NCBI GenBank assembly: GCA_017428625.1
Contig: JAFRQM010000006.1
Location: 1 to 64,000 of the forward strand
Origin: Clostridia bacterium
GTDB taxonomy: Bacteria; Bacillota; Clostridia; Oscillospirales; Acutalibacteraceae
Length of the DNA: 64,000 nucleotides
Direction of reading: 5' to 3'
Numbering within the stretch: position 1 is the first letter of the stretch; every line of letters starts with the position of its first letter. This document shows, in pieces, positions 43,230 to 52,410 of the stretch. Below the pieces are notes generated by a model, which worked only from the letters and a program-made list of their open reading frames with translations, ran no database searches and had not been told where the DNA came from. The position numbers and the translations under genes are program-made.

Positions 43230-43775
43230 TTGAGAGTTATTACGGGCTCCGCCAGAGGCAGGCAGCTTCGCACGCTTGACGGCGACGATGTCCGCCCCAC
43301 AACCGACAGAGTCAAAGAGGCAATGTTCAGCATTATCCAGTTTGACATTGAGGGCAGAAGAATACTCGACCTCTTCGCCGGTTCCGGGCAGTTAGGCATT
43401 GAAGCGCTCAGCAGGGGAGCGAAAGAAGCCACCTTTGTTGACAGAGAAAAACGCTCCGTCGCGGTTGTTAAAGAAAATCTTGCAAAAACAGGGTTTAACA
43501 TAAACTCGTTTGTTGTTCAGACTGATGCTTTTTCGTTTTTGCGTATGACGGGCGGCGAGTTCGACATTGTTTTTCTTGACCCACCATACGGCACGGGTAT
43601 TCTTCAGAAAGCGCTCGGAATGCTTTCACCCTGCGTAGCTCAGGGCGGCACGGTAATCTGCGAACATCCCTACGGTGAAGAGATGCCGGAAGCGTCGGGC
43701 GAACTCAGGCTTTACCGCACATACAAATACGGTAAAACGGCGCTCACCACTTACCGGAAAGAAACAGAAGAATGA
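43230..43775 (+). CDS. rsmD: 16S rRNA (guanine(966)-N(2))-methyltransferase
   Basis: About 181 residues. RsmD methylates G966 of 16S rRNA. RVITGSARG at the N-terminus, the AdoMet loop LDLFAGSGQLGIEA and the catalytic DPPYGTG are present. The TTG at 43230 gives the usual MRVITG start with GGTGAG upstream; a GTG at 43221 is the alternative. In many Bacillota coaD follows; here it is absent and a coiled-coil gene follows. Confidence 0.92.
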   Translation: MRVITGSARGRQLRTLDGDDVRPTTDRVKEAMFSIIQFDIEGRRILDLFAGSGQLGIEALSRGAKEATFVDREKRSVAVVKENLAKTGFNINSFVVQTDAFSFLRMTGGEFDIVFLDPPYGTGILQKALGMLSPCVAQGGTVICEHPYGEEMPEASGELRLYRTYKYGKTALTTYRKETEE

Positions 43776-43820
43776 TATGCGGCAGGTCCGCTTTTGATTA
43801 TTTATTGAAAGGAACAGAAA

Positions 43821-44594
43821 ATGGATAACGTTCAGAATATTGAAAAAAGCCTCGATCAAATAGAAGATGTTCTTGAATCGGGCAGCAGATTCGCTCTTAC
43901 AAACAAAACGGTTATTGACGCCGAACCAATCAAAACCGCCATTGAAGATATCAGACTCAACCTGCCTGCCGAGATAGCGCAGGCAAGGGCAGTTGTTGCC
44001 GACCGCAACTCAATCATCGTCAAGGCGAGAGACGAAGCGGTCAACACCACAACAGAGGCGCAGGATAAAGCGCGATCCATGCTCTCATCCGCCGAAGCGA
44101 AGGTCAAAGAGATGGTTTCAAAAACCGAAGAGTTCGCAAACAAGCGAGTTTCGGAAGCTCAGGCTCAGGCGCAATCGATTATCGATTCAGCCAATGAAGA
44201 CGCAAAAATCATCCGCGCAAACGCCCAACTTGAGGCAGACGCCCTTGTAGAGAACAGCGAAGTTGTCCGTGCGTCCCGCGCTTCTTCTCAAAAGATTCTA
44301 GCCGATGCGGAGGCTCAGGCAAACGCCATAATCGAAAAGGCGAAGAGCCAGGCTGACACCCTTCTTTCATCTGCCGAACAGCAGGCGTCAAGAACTATCG
44401 ACGAGGCAAGGCAGCGCTCAGATGAATCCATCGATAAGGCAAACAAGTGGTCTGCGGAAATCCGTATTGCCGCCGGCGATTTCATTGAAGAAATTATGAA
44501 AACCGCCGACGAATCCATCACCCAGAGCCTCAACGCCGTGCGCGCCGCGCGTGACAGCATAAAAACCGTTACGGGCAAAACCGAAGACCGCTGA
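43821..44594 (+). CDS. Ala/Glu-rich coiled-coil protein (ATP synthase b/DivIVA-like)
   Basis: 257 residues, almost wholly coiled coil from about 45 to 245, with an irregular heptad built from Ala, Ser, Glu and Asp and repeated AxAxAxxII units (SEAQAQAQSIIDSA, DAEAQANAIIEKA). Similar to conserved Clostridia proteins described as F0 b-like or cell-division-associated coiled coils; no enzymatic motif. A role in scaffold or envelope organisation is a guess. It lies 45 bp after rsmD and ends at a strong terminator. Confidence 0.75.
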   Translation: MDNVQNIEKSLDQIEDVLESGSRFALTNKTVIDAEPIKTAIEDIRLNLPAEIAQARAVVADRNSIIVKARDEAVNTTTEAQDKARSMLSSAEAKVKEMVSKTEEFANKRVSEAQAQAQSIIDSANEDAKIIRANAQLEADALVENSEVVRASRASSQKILADAEAQANAIIEKAKSQADTLLSSAEQQASRTIDEARQRSDESIDKANKWSAEIRIAAGDFIEEIMKTADESITQSLNAVRAARDSIKTVTGKTEDR

Positions 44595-44607
44595 AATAAG
44601 TTTCTCC

Positions 44608-44641
44608 AAGTCCGGATTTTTATCCGGACTTTTCTTTTTTG
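44608..44641 (+). terminator. Terminator after the coiled-coil gene
   Basis: AAGTCCGGA/TCCGGACTT (44608-44616 and 44623-44631), then TTTCTTTTTT. Confidence 0.92.
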
Positions 44642-44647
44642 TTTGAC

Positions 44648-44676
44648 TTGACACAACCTGTATGTTAAGATAATTT
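44648..44676 (+). promoter_or_regulatory. Promoter of the PAP2 phosphatase gene
   Basis: TTGACA (44648-44653), a 17-bp spacer and TAATTT (44671-44676). Confidence 0.5.
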
Positions 44677-44704
44677 TGTTAAATCTTTATCAAAGGAGAT
44701 TTTT

Positions 44705-45853
44705 ATGAACAACACATCATTAAAACAAAAATGGTTTGCCGTTATGCTTGTTACGGCGCTTTTGTCAATGCTTATGCTGGGCTCAGTGCCGGCGTTCGCA
44801 GATGTTGTTATGCCCGCCATAGATAACCCTCAAGTCGGGCAGGAAGCCGAAACGGAAATACCCGATGTTGACACGGTTACCGAAGAAGAACCCGAAAGCG
44901 AAACGGAGTTTGTTCCGGATTATGATGTCGAAACAGCGGATTCGTTCGACGACGGCGCAGTTCTTTATCAGACCTACAGCGAGTCGGAACCTCAGAAAGA
45001 ACAAACAACAGGCGACAAACTTGACGCAAAATTCTATAACTTTGATGTCGCGGTTTATAAAGTGTTCGGTAAAATACAGAACAAGGCAACTCTTGTTATT
45101 TCAAAACTCTTCACTTCAATCGGTGATGAAGATTTCGTAATACCCGTCGCGGCTTTCAGCGTCCTTCTCTGCTTTGACAAAAAAGCGAGAAAATTCGGTT
45201 TTGCCCTTCTGTTCGCTATTGCCGCCGGAACAATTATCGTCAACCTGGTTCTTAAACCCGAGGTTCTCAGAATCCGTCCTTACAACACCCTTCAGAATAC
45301 GGATATCTGGCCTCTTTACAGCAAATGGTATGCCGCCGCCGGCTCGTTATCCGAGAGTGACTACTCATTCCCGTCAGGCCATTCCAATTCAGCGTTTGAA
45401 ATGGCAACGGCTATGTTCCTGTGCTGTATGGCGGAGAAAAAGAAGAAAATCGCCTGGTTATTCCCCGTTCTCGCTCTCGGCACAGCCTGTTCGAGAATTA
45501 TGGTAATGGTTCACTATCCCACCGATGTTATCGCAGGCTCGATTGCGGGCATTGTTGCCGGCATTATCGGTTATCTGCTTGCTCTCGTTGCGTGCAGAAT
45601 CTGCGAAAAAATTAAGTTCATCGACAAAATCAGCATAATGAGAACAAAACCCGCCGTTGCCGCAGTTTTGTTTATAGTTGTTCTCGGCATTTCTTTCGGC
45701 AGGCTTCTTACCGAAAGCAACGAAGAAAAGTGCGCCTATAATGTTGAATACGACTGCAATAACAAGGCGAGAATCGATGATGAAAAATACCCCGCAATAG
45801 ACGGAGAAAACTATTGCAAAATCCACTGGAAACAACTCAGTGGAGAGGAATAA
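44705..45853 (+). CDS. PAP2-family phosphatase with acidic extracytoplasmic region
   Basis: 382 residues. A signal or anchor sequence (about 10-32) precedes an acidic Glu/Asp-rich stretch (40-100). The PAP2 motifs are complete: K184-x6-R191-P, PSGH (223-226) and SR-x5-H (263-270) with D274. Membrane helices surround them (about 145-335). A C-terminal tail has Cys343, Cys351, Cys371 and His374, a possible metal site not usual in PAP2. It could act on undecaprenyl or other lipid pyrophosphates at the outer face of the membrane. Confidence 0.87.
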   Translation: MNNTSLKQKWFAVMLVTALLSMLMLGSVPAFADVVMPAIDNPQVGQEAETEIPDVDTVTEEEPESETEFVPDYDVETADSFDDGAVLYQTYSESEPQKEQTTGDKLDAKFYNFDVAVYKVFGKIQNKATLVISKLFTSIGDEDFVIPVAAFSVLLCFDKKARKFGFALLFAIAAGTIIVNLVLKPEVLRIRPYNTLQNTDIWPLYSKWYAAAGSLSESDYSFPSGHSNSAFEMATAMFLCCMAEKKKKIAWLFPVLALGTACSRIMVMVHYPTDVIAGSIAGIVAGIIGYLLALVACRICEKIKFIDKISIMRTKPAVAAVLFIVVLGISFGRLLTESNEEKCAYNVEYDCNNKARIDDEKYPAIDGENYCKIHWKQLSGEE

Positions 45854-45871
45854 AATGCAGACTGTCAACAG

Positions 45872-45899
45872 GGAGGCATCTTCAAAGGTGCTTCCTTTT
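45872..45899 (+). terminator. Terminator between PAP2 and GH36 genes
   Basis: GGAGGCATCTT pairs with AAGGTGCTTCC (45872-45882 and 45885-45895; two wobble pairs), followed by TTTT. Confidence 0.7.
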
Positions 45900-45920
45900 G
45901 CATATTGAAAGGTGATTTTT

Positions 45921-47999
45921 ATGAGATTATTCGCACTGATTCAGTCGCTCCTTTTTATTGTTTCATCATTTTCCGTTACGGATTCCAATTTCAAAATGTG
46001 GGTTGACAGAGCCGCTGTTGATATTACATCCGAAAAAGAGTGCAGGTTCAATCCCGTGACAGCAGCCGAACTTAATGTCACGGATTCCGAAAAACAGCGC
46101 TGCCGCAGCTGGTATGAAAAAAATGTGCTTTTTACCGGCGGCGAGGGCAGACCTGCCTATGATTTCACGGTTGACGGAAAATCTTTTCGCAAAAACCTGA
46201 AAGACTGGTCTTTTAAAAAAGAAGAAACCGTCCCCGCAAACGGAGGCGGCGAAACGACAACCGTAACATTGACACACAAAAAAAGCGGTCTCAGGGTGAG
46301 AGTGCAGGGGGTTATTTATGAAAAAAGAGCCACCTGCGAATGGACGGTATTTATTGAAAACACTTCAAACGGCAATTCACCCGTAATAAAAAACTTTTAC
46401 GGCGCCGACTGCAGCGTGGATACGGGTATTTCAGACCTCTATGTCAGCAAAGGCTCCGACCCTGCGGCGGATGATTTTCAGATGCGGCATACATTCGTTA
46501 ATTTTATCCCTATGCGTTTTACGGCCAACGGCGGCAGAACAGAGTCTTTTCTGCCTTATTTCAACATAAACGGCAGCACAAACGGAGCCGTTCTCGCTAT
46601 CGGATGGACGGGGCAGTGGTATGCTTCCCTTACGCAAAAACTCAATTCCGTTTCGATAAAAGCAAAACAGGAGGAGTTCAGTTCTTACCTGCTTCCCGGT
46701 GAAGAAGTGCGTTCCCCTCTTGTTTCGCTTACATTCTATGACGGCGGCAATCCGCTCAAGGGCTTCAATACTTTCAGAGACTGGCAGAAAGATGTTACGG
46801 TTATTCAGGGCGAAAACACCCTGCTTAACGGCTTTGTCATAGCAAATGAGTTCTCAACTCTTACCTGCGATCAGATGATTGAAAAGGTCAACTCAATAGA
46901 TGAAACCGTTATGAACGGAATTGACTATTTCTGGATGGATGCGGGCTGGTATAAATACAACGAAGGTTGGTATGACGGCGTAGGCAACTGGATTCCGGAT
47001 GAAAACCGCTTTCCCGACACCCTGAAACCGCTCTCCGACGCAATGGCTTCAAAGGGCAAAAAATTCCTTCTCTGGTATGAGCCGGAAAGGGTGCGCGAAA
47101 ACACCGTGCTTTATAATAAAGGGCTTGAAAACAGGGGCTGGACGGTGCAGATTGACGACAACATTATGTGGAATATGGCAAATGACGCCGCCTGCGATTA
47201 TCTTTGTGATTACATTCTTGATTCAATGAAAACCAACGGTGTCTCAATGTATCGTCAGGATTTCAATTTCACCCCTCTTGAATATTGGAGAAAATCAGAT
47301 AAAGAGTTTTTTGACGGCAGAACGGGTATTACCGAAAATCACTATGTAACCAATCTTTACAAATATCTTGACTTTCTGCTTGACGGCATTGACGGGCTTG
47401 TTATTGACAACTGCGCATCGGGCGGAAAAAGGCTCGATATTGAAATGATGAGAAGAAGCGTTCCCCTCTGGCGCAGCGACTACAACTGCGGTAACGCCGA
47501 CGGCACCGTAAAAGATGATGTGCTTGAAGCCACACAGTCTATGACATACGGGCTGTCTTTCTGGATTCCTTACAGCGGAACAAACAGGTATTTCCACTCC
47601 GAATACGCATCCAGAACCGCAATTCTGACCCATCAGTCAACCTATGATCCGCCTGCGGAGGAGTTCACAAAATATTCTGAAGTCAGCGCTTATATGTCAG
47701 GCAGATATTATCCGCTGACTGACGGCAAAACCGAACTTGACAGGTTTCTTGCAATGCAGTTTGACTGCGGCGACGGCAGCGAAGGCGCGGCAGTTGTTTA
47801 TAAGCGTGAAAATGTCGCGGCAAATGAATACAGACTTATTTTAAACGGGCTTAATCCCGGTGACAGTTATTCCGTTTATTCCATAGATTCTCCCGACGAT
47901 GTTATTACTCTCACAGGCGATGAGATTATGAGCGCCGGTATTGATATTAAAACGGAAAAAACTCCCGGCGCATACATAATTTTCTATAATTCTCAATAA
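45921..47999 (+). CDS. Glycoside hydrolase family 36 alpha-galactosidase, secreted
   Basis: 692 residues. An N-terminal hydrophobic segment (about 1-20) predicts export. A beta super-sandwich domain (to about 290) precedes the TIM barrel: FWMDAGWYK, WYEPERV, the nucleophile Asp447 in YRQDFN and the acid/base Asp506 in CASGGKRLDIEMM. Such enzymes remove terminal alpha-galactose from raffinose-family sugars or galactomannan. The ATG at 45921 has AAAGGTGA upstream; an ATG three codons earlier overlaps that site. Confidence 0.92.
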   Translation: MRLFALIQSLLFIVSSFSVTDSNFKMWVDRAAVDITSEKECRFNPVTAAELNVTDSEKQRCRSWYEKNVLFTGGEGRPAYDFTVDGKSFRKNLKDWSFKKEETVPANGGGETTTVTLTHKKSGLRVRVQGVIYEKRATCEWTVFIENTSNGNSPVIKNFYGADCSVDTGISDLYVSKGSDPAADDFQMRHTFVNFIPMRFTANGGRTESFLPYFNINGSTNGAVLAIGWTGQWYASLTQKLNSVSIKAKQEEFSSYLLPGEEVRSPLVSLTFYDGGNPLKGFNTFRDWQKDVTVIQGENTLLNGFVIANEFSTLTCDQMIEKVNSIDETVMNGIDYFWMDAGWYKYNEGWYDGVGNWIPDENRFPDTLKPLSDAMASKGKKFLLWYEPERVRENTVLYNKGLENRGWTVQIDDNIMWNMANDAACDYLCDYILDSMKTNGVSMYRQDFNFTPLEYWRKSDKEFFDGRTGITENHYVTNLYKYLDFLLDGIDGLVIDNCASGGKRLDIEMMRRSVPLWRSDYNCGNADGTVKDDVLEATQSMTYGLSFWIPYSGTNRYFHSEYASRTAILTHQSTYDPPAEEFTKYSEVSAYMSGRYYPLTDGKTELDRFLAMQFDCGDGSEGAAVVYKRENVAANEYRLILNGLNPGDSYSVYSIDSPDDVITLTGDEIMSAGIDIKTEKTPGAYIIFYNSQ

Positions 48000-48004
48000 A
48001 ACGG

Positions 48005-48028
48005 GGCGGACACACGGCAGTGTCTGCC
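48005..48028 (+). terminator. Hairpin after GH36, possible terminator
   Basis: GGCGGACAC/GTGTCTGCC (48005-48013 and 48020-48028, one wobble) just past the stop, without a T tract. Confidence 0.45.
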
Positions 48029-48058
48029 GATACCGAAAACAAACATTTAACATTTAAA

Positions 48059-48077
48059 TTGTTAAATAAATTATTAA
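48059..48077. promoter_or_regulatory. Rex-like site in the hydrogenase leader region
   Basis: TTGTTAA, 5 nt, TTATTAA resembles the NADH/NAD+-sensing Rex operator, but the spacer is one base longer and the second arm does not match TTAACAA. The stretch is very AT-rich, so the match could be chance. Confidence 0.25.
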
Positions 48078-48112
48078 AAAAACTATTTAAAAATATTTAT
48101 TTATATGTTACA

Positions 48113-48147
48113 ATACCGTAAATGTGTAAAAAATACATTTACGGTAT
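48113..48147 (+). promoter_or_regulatory. 13-bp inverted repeat before the hydrogenase operon
   Basis: ATACCGTAAATGT and ACATTTACGGTAT (48113-48125 and 48135-48147) are perfectly complementary with a 9-nt A-rich loop, 42 bp before the start of hydC. No T tract follows, so it is an operator or leader RNA hairpin rather than a terminator. Confidence 0.65.
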
Positions 48148-48188
48148 GTTTATTCTTTGAACACATAAATACAGGAGGACGAAGATTA

Positions 48189-48683
48189 ATGATCAAAAAA
48201 GTCAGTAAGATTCCTTTCTCGGGCACTCCCGAACAGGAGCAGCAGCTCAAAGCTGTTATTGATGAGAGCAAGCACGACAAGCACCTTCTTATGACTGTTA
48301 TGCAGAAGGCTCAGGACATTTACGGCTACCTTCCCTTTGAGGTTCAGGTTATGATAGCCGAAGGTATGGATGTTCCGCTTGAAAAAGTTTACGGCGTTTC
48401 AACTTTTTACGCTCAGTTTGCTCTTTCACCCAAGGGCAAATACAATATTTCGGTGTGCCTCGGCACCGCCTGCTATGTCAAAGGCTCACAGGCTGTTCTT
48501 GACAAAATCTGTGAAGAACTCGGCATTGAGCCGGGCGAATGCACTGCCGACGGCAAATTCTCCGTTGAAGAGTGCCGCTGCATAGGCGCCTGCGGACTGG
48601 CTCCCGTTTTCACAATCAATGACGATGTTTACGGCAGAGCAACTGCCGATCAGATCAAAGGCATTCTTGCCAAATACGAATAA
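48189..48683 (+). CDS. hydC: NADH-dependent [FeFe] hydrogenase, NuoE-like (HydC/HndA) subunit
   Basis: 164 residues of the thioredoxin-like [2Fe-2S] family. The cluster ligands are in CLGTACYVKG and CRCIGACGLAP. In HydABC-type hydrogenases the subunit relays electrons between the flavin subunit and the H-cluster subunit. The ATG at 48189 has AGGAGG upstream; the frame continues to 48105 without signals. It is the first gene of the hydCBA operon, and the spacing to the next gene is 20 bp. Confidence 0.92.
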   Translation: MIKKVSKIPFSGTPEQEQQLKAVIDESKHDKHLLMTVMQKAQDIYGYLPFEVQVMIAEGMDVPLEKVYGVSTFYAQFALSPKGKYNISVCLGTACYVKGSQAVLDKICEELGIEPGECTADGKFSVEECRCIGACGLAPVFTINDDVYGRATADQIKGILAKYE

Positions 48684-48703
48684 TACAGGAGGGAGACAGA
48701 AAT

Positions 48704-50581
48704 ATGAATTCATTGGCGCAGCTTAAAGAAATCAAAGACCGCACCGTAGATAAAATCGTTCTGCCCGAAGGTTCAGACAATATCCGCGTGGTAGTCGGTC
48801 TTGCAACCTGCGGTATTGCCGCAGGAGCCCGTCCCGTATTTGATGCGCTCGTGCAGGGTGTCAGCAACGCGGGCCTTGATGAAAAAGTCACCGTTGCCCA
48901 GACGGGCTGTATAGGTGTTTGCCAGTATGAACCCGTAGTTGAGGTTCTTCAGGCAGGCAAAGAGAGAGTAACCTATGTTAAAATGACTGCCGAAAAAGCG
49001 GCGGAGGTTATTGAAAAGCACTTAAAAGGCGGCAAAGTAATCGAGGAATACACAATCGGTTATTACACAAGAGCCGACGAAAACGCAGAAATCAAGTATT
49101 CTCTTATGGACACACCGTTCTGCAAAACACAAAAGAGAGTTGCCCTTCGCAACTGCGGCGTTATTGACCCCGAAAGCATTGACGACTACATTGCGATGGA
49201 CGGTTATGCCGCAATAGGCAAGGTTCTTACACAGATGAAGCCCGAAGATGTTATTCAGTGTGTCAAAGATTCAGGTCTTCGCGGCAGAGGCGGCGGCGGA
49301 TTTTCCACCGGTCTTAAATGGAGTTTCACGGCTGCCAATAAAGCAGACCAGAAATATGTAGTCTGCAACGCGGATGAAGGCGACCCCGGCGCGTTTATGG
49401 ACCGTTCCGTTCTCGAGGGCGACCCCCACGCCATTGTTGAGGCAATGACAATCTGCGGTTACGCAACAGGCGCAACAGAGGGCTACATTTATGTCCGCGC
49501 AGAATATCCCATCGCCGTTAAGAGGCTCGGCATTGCCATTGAGCAGGCAAAAGAATACGGCCTTCTCGGTAAAAACATTTTCGGTTCCGGCTTTGATTTT
49601 GACCTTCACATCCGTCTCGGCGCAGGCGCGTTTGTATGCGGCGAAGAAACAGCACTTATGACTTCAATTGAAGGCAACCGCGGCGAGCCCCGTCCCCGTC
49701 CTCCCTATCCGGCGGTTAAAGGTCTTTTCGGCAAACCCACAACCGAAAACAATGTTGAAACATTCGCAAACATTCCCCAGATTATTCTCAACGGCGCAGA
49801 CTGGTTTGCCTCAATGGGCACAGAAAAATCAAAAGGCACCAAAGTTTTCGCTCTCGGCGGCAAAATCAATAACACAGGTCTTGTTGAAATACCCATGGGC
49901 ACTACCCTCGGCGAAATCATCAACGAAATCGGCGGCGGCATTCCCAACGGCAAAAAGTTCAAAGCCGCGCAGACCGGCGGCCCTTCCGGCGGCTGCATAC
50001 CCGCAAGTCTCAGCGACACCGAGATTGACTATGACAACCTCACCGCAATCGGCTGTATGATGGGTTCCGGCGGACTTATTGTTATGGATGAAGACACCTG
50101 TATGGTTGATATTGCGAAGTTCTTCCTCAACTTCACTGTTGACGAGTCCTGCGGCAAGTGCTCACCCTGCCGTATCGGCACCATGAGAATGAAAGAAATT
50201 CTCGAAAAGATTACCGACGGCAAAGGCACTCTTGAAGATATTGACAAACTTGAGGAACTTGCTTCTCATGTCAAGGCCAACTCACTCTGCGGTCTCGGTC
50301 AGACTGCTCCCAACCCCGTTCTTGCAACTCTCCGCTTCTTCCGCGACGAATACATCGCCCATGTTGTTGACAAGAAATGCCCCGCAGGCGTCTGCAAGGC
50401 TCTTCTCAACTACTCAATTGACCCTGAAAAGTGCAAGGGCTGCACACTCTGCGCACGCAACTGCCCCGTAGGCGCAATTTCAGGCACAGTCAAAGAACCG
50501 CACACCATTGACCGGTCAATCTGCATAAAATGCGGCGTATGTATGCAGAACTGCAAATTTGATGCAATAACAAGAGCATAA
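48704..50581 (+). CDS. hydB: NADH-dependent [FeFe] hydrogenase, NuoF-like (HydB/HndC) subunit
   Basis: 625 residues. An N-terminal [2Fe-2S] thioredoxin-like domain (QTGCIGVCQYEP), the FMN/NADH core (GRGGGGFSTGLKW; CNADEGDPGAFMD; GAGAFVCGEETAL), the 4Fe-4S N3 cluster (ESCGKCSPCRIGT) and a C-terminal two-cluster ferredoxin domain (CKGCTLCARNCP and CIKCGVCMQNC). This is the full domain set of electron-bifurcating HydB, which oxidises NADH and ferredoxin together to make H2 or runs in reverse. Confidence 0.95.
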   Translation: MNSLAQLKEIKDRTVDKIVLPEGSDNIRVVVGLATCGIAAGARPVFDALVQGVSNAGLDEKVTVAQTGCIGVCQYEPVVEVLQAGKERVTYVKMTAEKAAEVIEKHLKGGKVIEEYTIGYYTRADENAEIKYSLMDTPFCKTQKRVALRNCGVIDPESIDDYIAMDGYAAIGKVLTQMKPEDVIQCVKDSGLRGRGGGGFSTGLKWSFTAANKADQKYVVCNADEGDPGAFMDRSVLEGDPHAIVEAMTICGYATGATEGYIYVRAEYPIAVKRLGIAIEQAKEYGLLGKNIFGSGFDFDLHIRLGAGAFVCGEETALMTSIEGNRGEPRPRPPYPAVKGLFGKPTTENNVETFANIPQIILNGADWFASMGTEKSKGTKVFALGGKINNTGLVEIPMGTTLGEIINEIGGGIPNGKKFKAAQTGGPSGGCIPASLSDTEIDYDNLTAIGCMMGSGGLIVMDEDTCMVDIAKFFLNFTVDESCGKCSPCRIGTMRMKEILEKITDGKGTLEDIDKLEELASHVKANSLCGLGQTAPNPVLATLRFFRDEYIAHVVDKKCPAGVCKALLNYSIDPEKCKGCTLCARNCPVGAISGTVKEPHTIDRSICIKCGVCMQNCKFDAITRA

Positions 50582-50599
50582 GGAAGGAGGAAGCACATA

Positions 50600-52342
50600 A
50601 TGGAAATGGTAAATATTAAAATAAACAACACTCCGCTGAGTGTTCCCAAAGGAATATCCATTCTTGAGGCCGCAAGATATGCGGGCATAGAAATTCCCAC
50701 TCTCTGCTTTCTCAAGGATATAAACGAAATCGGCGCCTGCCGTATCTGTATGGTTGAAGTCAAGGGCGCTCGCTCGCTTGTCACTGCCTGCGTTTATCCC
50801 GTAAACGAAGGTATGGAAATCTTCACCAACACAGAAAAAGTCAGAACAAGCCGTAAACATACGCTTGAACTTATTCTTTCAACTCACAGACGCAACTGCC
50901 TTTCCTGTGTCAGAAGCGGCAGCTGTGAACTTCAGCAGTTATGCAAAGAGTTCAATGTTCAGGATGAAGAGCACTATGCAGGCAGAATGCCTGATTTCGA
51001 GTTCGATGATTCCGCGGCTCATATGATCCGTGACAACTCCAAGTGCATTCTCTGCCGCCGCTGCGTTGCCGCCTGTCAGGAGCAGAATGTTGCGGTTATC
51101 GGCGCAAACGCCAGGGGCTTTGACACACACATCAGTTCCGCTTTTGACAAAGATCTTGCAGATGTTTCCTGTGTTTCCTGCGGCCAGTGCATAGTTAACT
51201 GCCCGACCGGCGCTCTCAGAGAAAAAGATGACACTGACAAGGTTCTTGCCGCAATAAACGATCCATCCAAGTTTGTTGTTGTTCACACCGCACCTTCAAT
51301 ACGCGTTACCCTCGGTGAAGCGTTCGGTATGCATATCGGCACCAATGTTCAGGGCAAAATGGTCGCTGCTCTCAGACGCCTCGGCTTTGATAAGGTGTTT
51401 GACACCGACTTTGCCGCTGACCTTACAATAGTTGAAGAAGCCAATGAACTTATTGAAAGAGTTCAAAACGGCGGCGTTCTTCCCATGATTACGTCCTGCT
51501 CACCCGGCTGGATAAAATACTGCGAGCATTATTATCCCGATCAGCTTGCTCACCTTTCAACCTGCAAATCGCCCCAGCAGATGTTCGGCGCAACAATCAA
51601 GACCTGGTATGCCAATGCAATGGGTCTTGACCCCGCAAACATTGTTGTCGTAGGCATAATGCCCTGCACGGCAAAAAAATTTGAAACACAGCGCAACGAT
51701 CAGGCGGCTGCAGGCTATCCCGATGTTGATATAGCTCTTACAACAAGGGAACTTGCAAGAATGATTGAGTCCGCGGGCATTTATTTCCGAAACCTGCCCG
51801 ATGAAGAGTTTGACAATCCTCTCGGTGAAGGCACCGGCGCAGCCGTTATCTTCGGCGCAACAGGCGGCGTTATGGAGGCAGCTCTCAGAACCGCTGTTGA
51901 AAAGCTTACCGGCGAAGAACTTCAGAGCCTTGATTTCAAAGAGGTTCGCGGCACCGACGGCATCAAAGAAGCGTCCTACACGGTAGGCGGTCTCACCGTC
52001 AAGGTCGCCGCTGTCAGCGGCTTGAAAAACGCCCATACAATTATGGAGAAGGTCAGAAACGGCACGGCAGATTACACCTTCATCGAGGTTATGTGCTGCC
52101 CCGGAGGCTGCGTAAACGGCGGCGGTCAGCCCGTTCAGCACGCGGTTGTTCGCAACTTTGTTGACCTCAAGGGCAGAAGAGCGGCGGCTCTTTATGAAGC
52201 AGACAAAGACCTTCCCGTCAGAAAGTCTCACGAAAGCGAAGCTATTAAGAGAGTTTACGCCGAGTATTTCGGCACTCCCGGCAGCCATGTCGCTCATGAG
52301 GTTCTTCATACTTCATATGTCCCCAGACCCAAATATAAATAA
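50600..52342 (+). CDS. hydA: [FeFe] hydrogenase catalytic subunit (HydA/HndD)
   Basis: 580 residues. The N-terminus holds a [2Fe-2S] ferredoxin domain (Cys36, 47, 50, 64), a His-ligated cluster (H96, C100, C103, C109) and two 4Fe-4S clusters (about 149-200). The H-cluster motifs are TSCSPGW (C300), MPCTAKKFE (C356) and EVMCCPGGCVNGGG (C500, C504). It produces or consumes H2 in the cytoplasm with HydB and HydC, a trimeric group A3 arrangement. Maturases HydEFG are not in the window. It is 19 bp after hydB. Confidence 0.96.
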   Translation: MEMVNIKINNTPLSVPKGISILEAARYAGIEIPTLCFLKDINEIGACRICMVEVKGARSLVTACVYPVNEGMEIFTNTEKVRTSRKHTLELILSTHRRNCLSCVRSGSCELQQLCKEFNVQDEEHYAGRMPDFEFDDSAAHMIRDNSKCILCRRCVAACQEQNVAVIGANARGFDTHISSAFDKDLADVSCVSCGQCIVNCPTGALREKDDTDKVLAAINDPSKFVVVHTAPSIRVTLGEAFGMHIGTNVQGKMVAALRRLGFDKVFDTDFAADLTIVEEANELIERVQNGGVLPMITSCSPGWIKYCEHYYPDQLAHLSTCKSPQQMFGATIKTWYANAMGLDPANIVVVGIMPCTAKKFETQRNDQAAAGYPDVDIALTTRELARMIESAGIYFRNLPDEEFDNPLGEGTGAAVIFGATGGVMEAALRTAVEKLTGEELQSLDFKEVRGTDGIKEASYTVGGLTVKVAAVSGLKNAHTIMEKVRNGTADYTFIEVMCCPGGCVNGGGQPVQHAVVRNFVDLKGRRAAALYEADKDLPVRKSHESEAIKRVYAEYFGTPGSHVAHEVLHTSYVPRPKYK

Positions 52343-52350
52343 TCAATCGG

Positions 52351-52379
52351 AATCCGGGAGTTTTATGCTCCCGGATTTT
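52351..52379 (+). terminator. Terminator of the hydrogenase operon
   Basis: AATCCGGGAG/CTCCCGGATT (52351-52360 and 52368-52377), then TTTG. It lies 9 bp after the hydA stop. Confidence 0.82.
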
Positions 52380-52410
52380 GCAAAACCATAATAATAATCA
52401 GGAGGTTGTT

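Noticed and set aside
51557..52309. A 250-codon minus-strand frame inside hydA
   Set aside because: It lies wholly within the hydrogenase H-cluster domain and has no start signal or recognisable motif.
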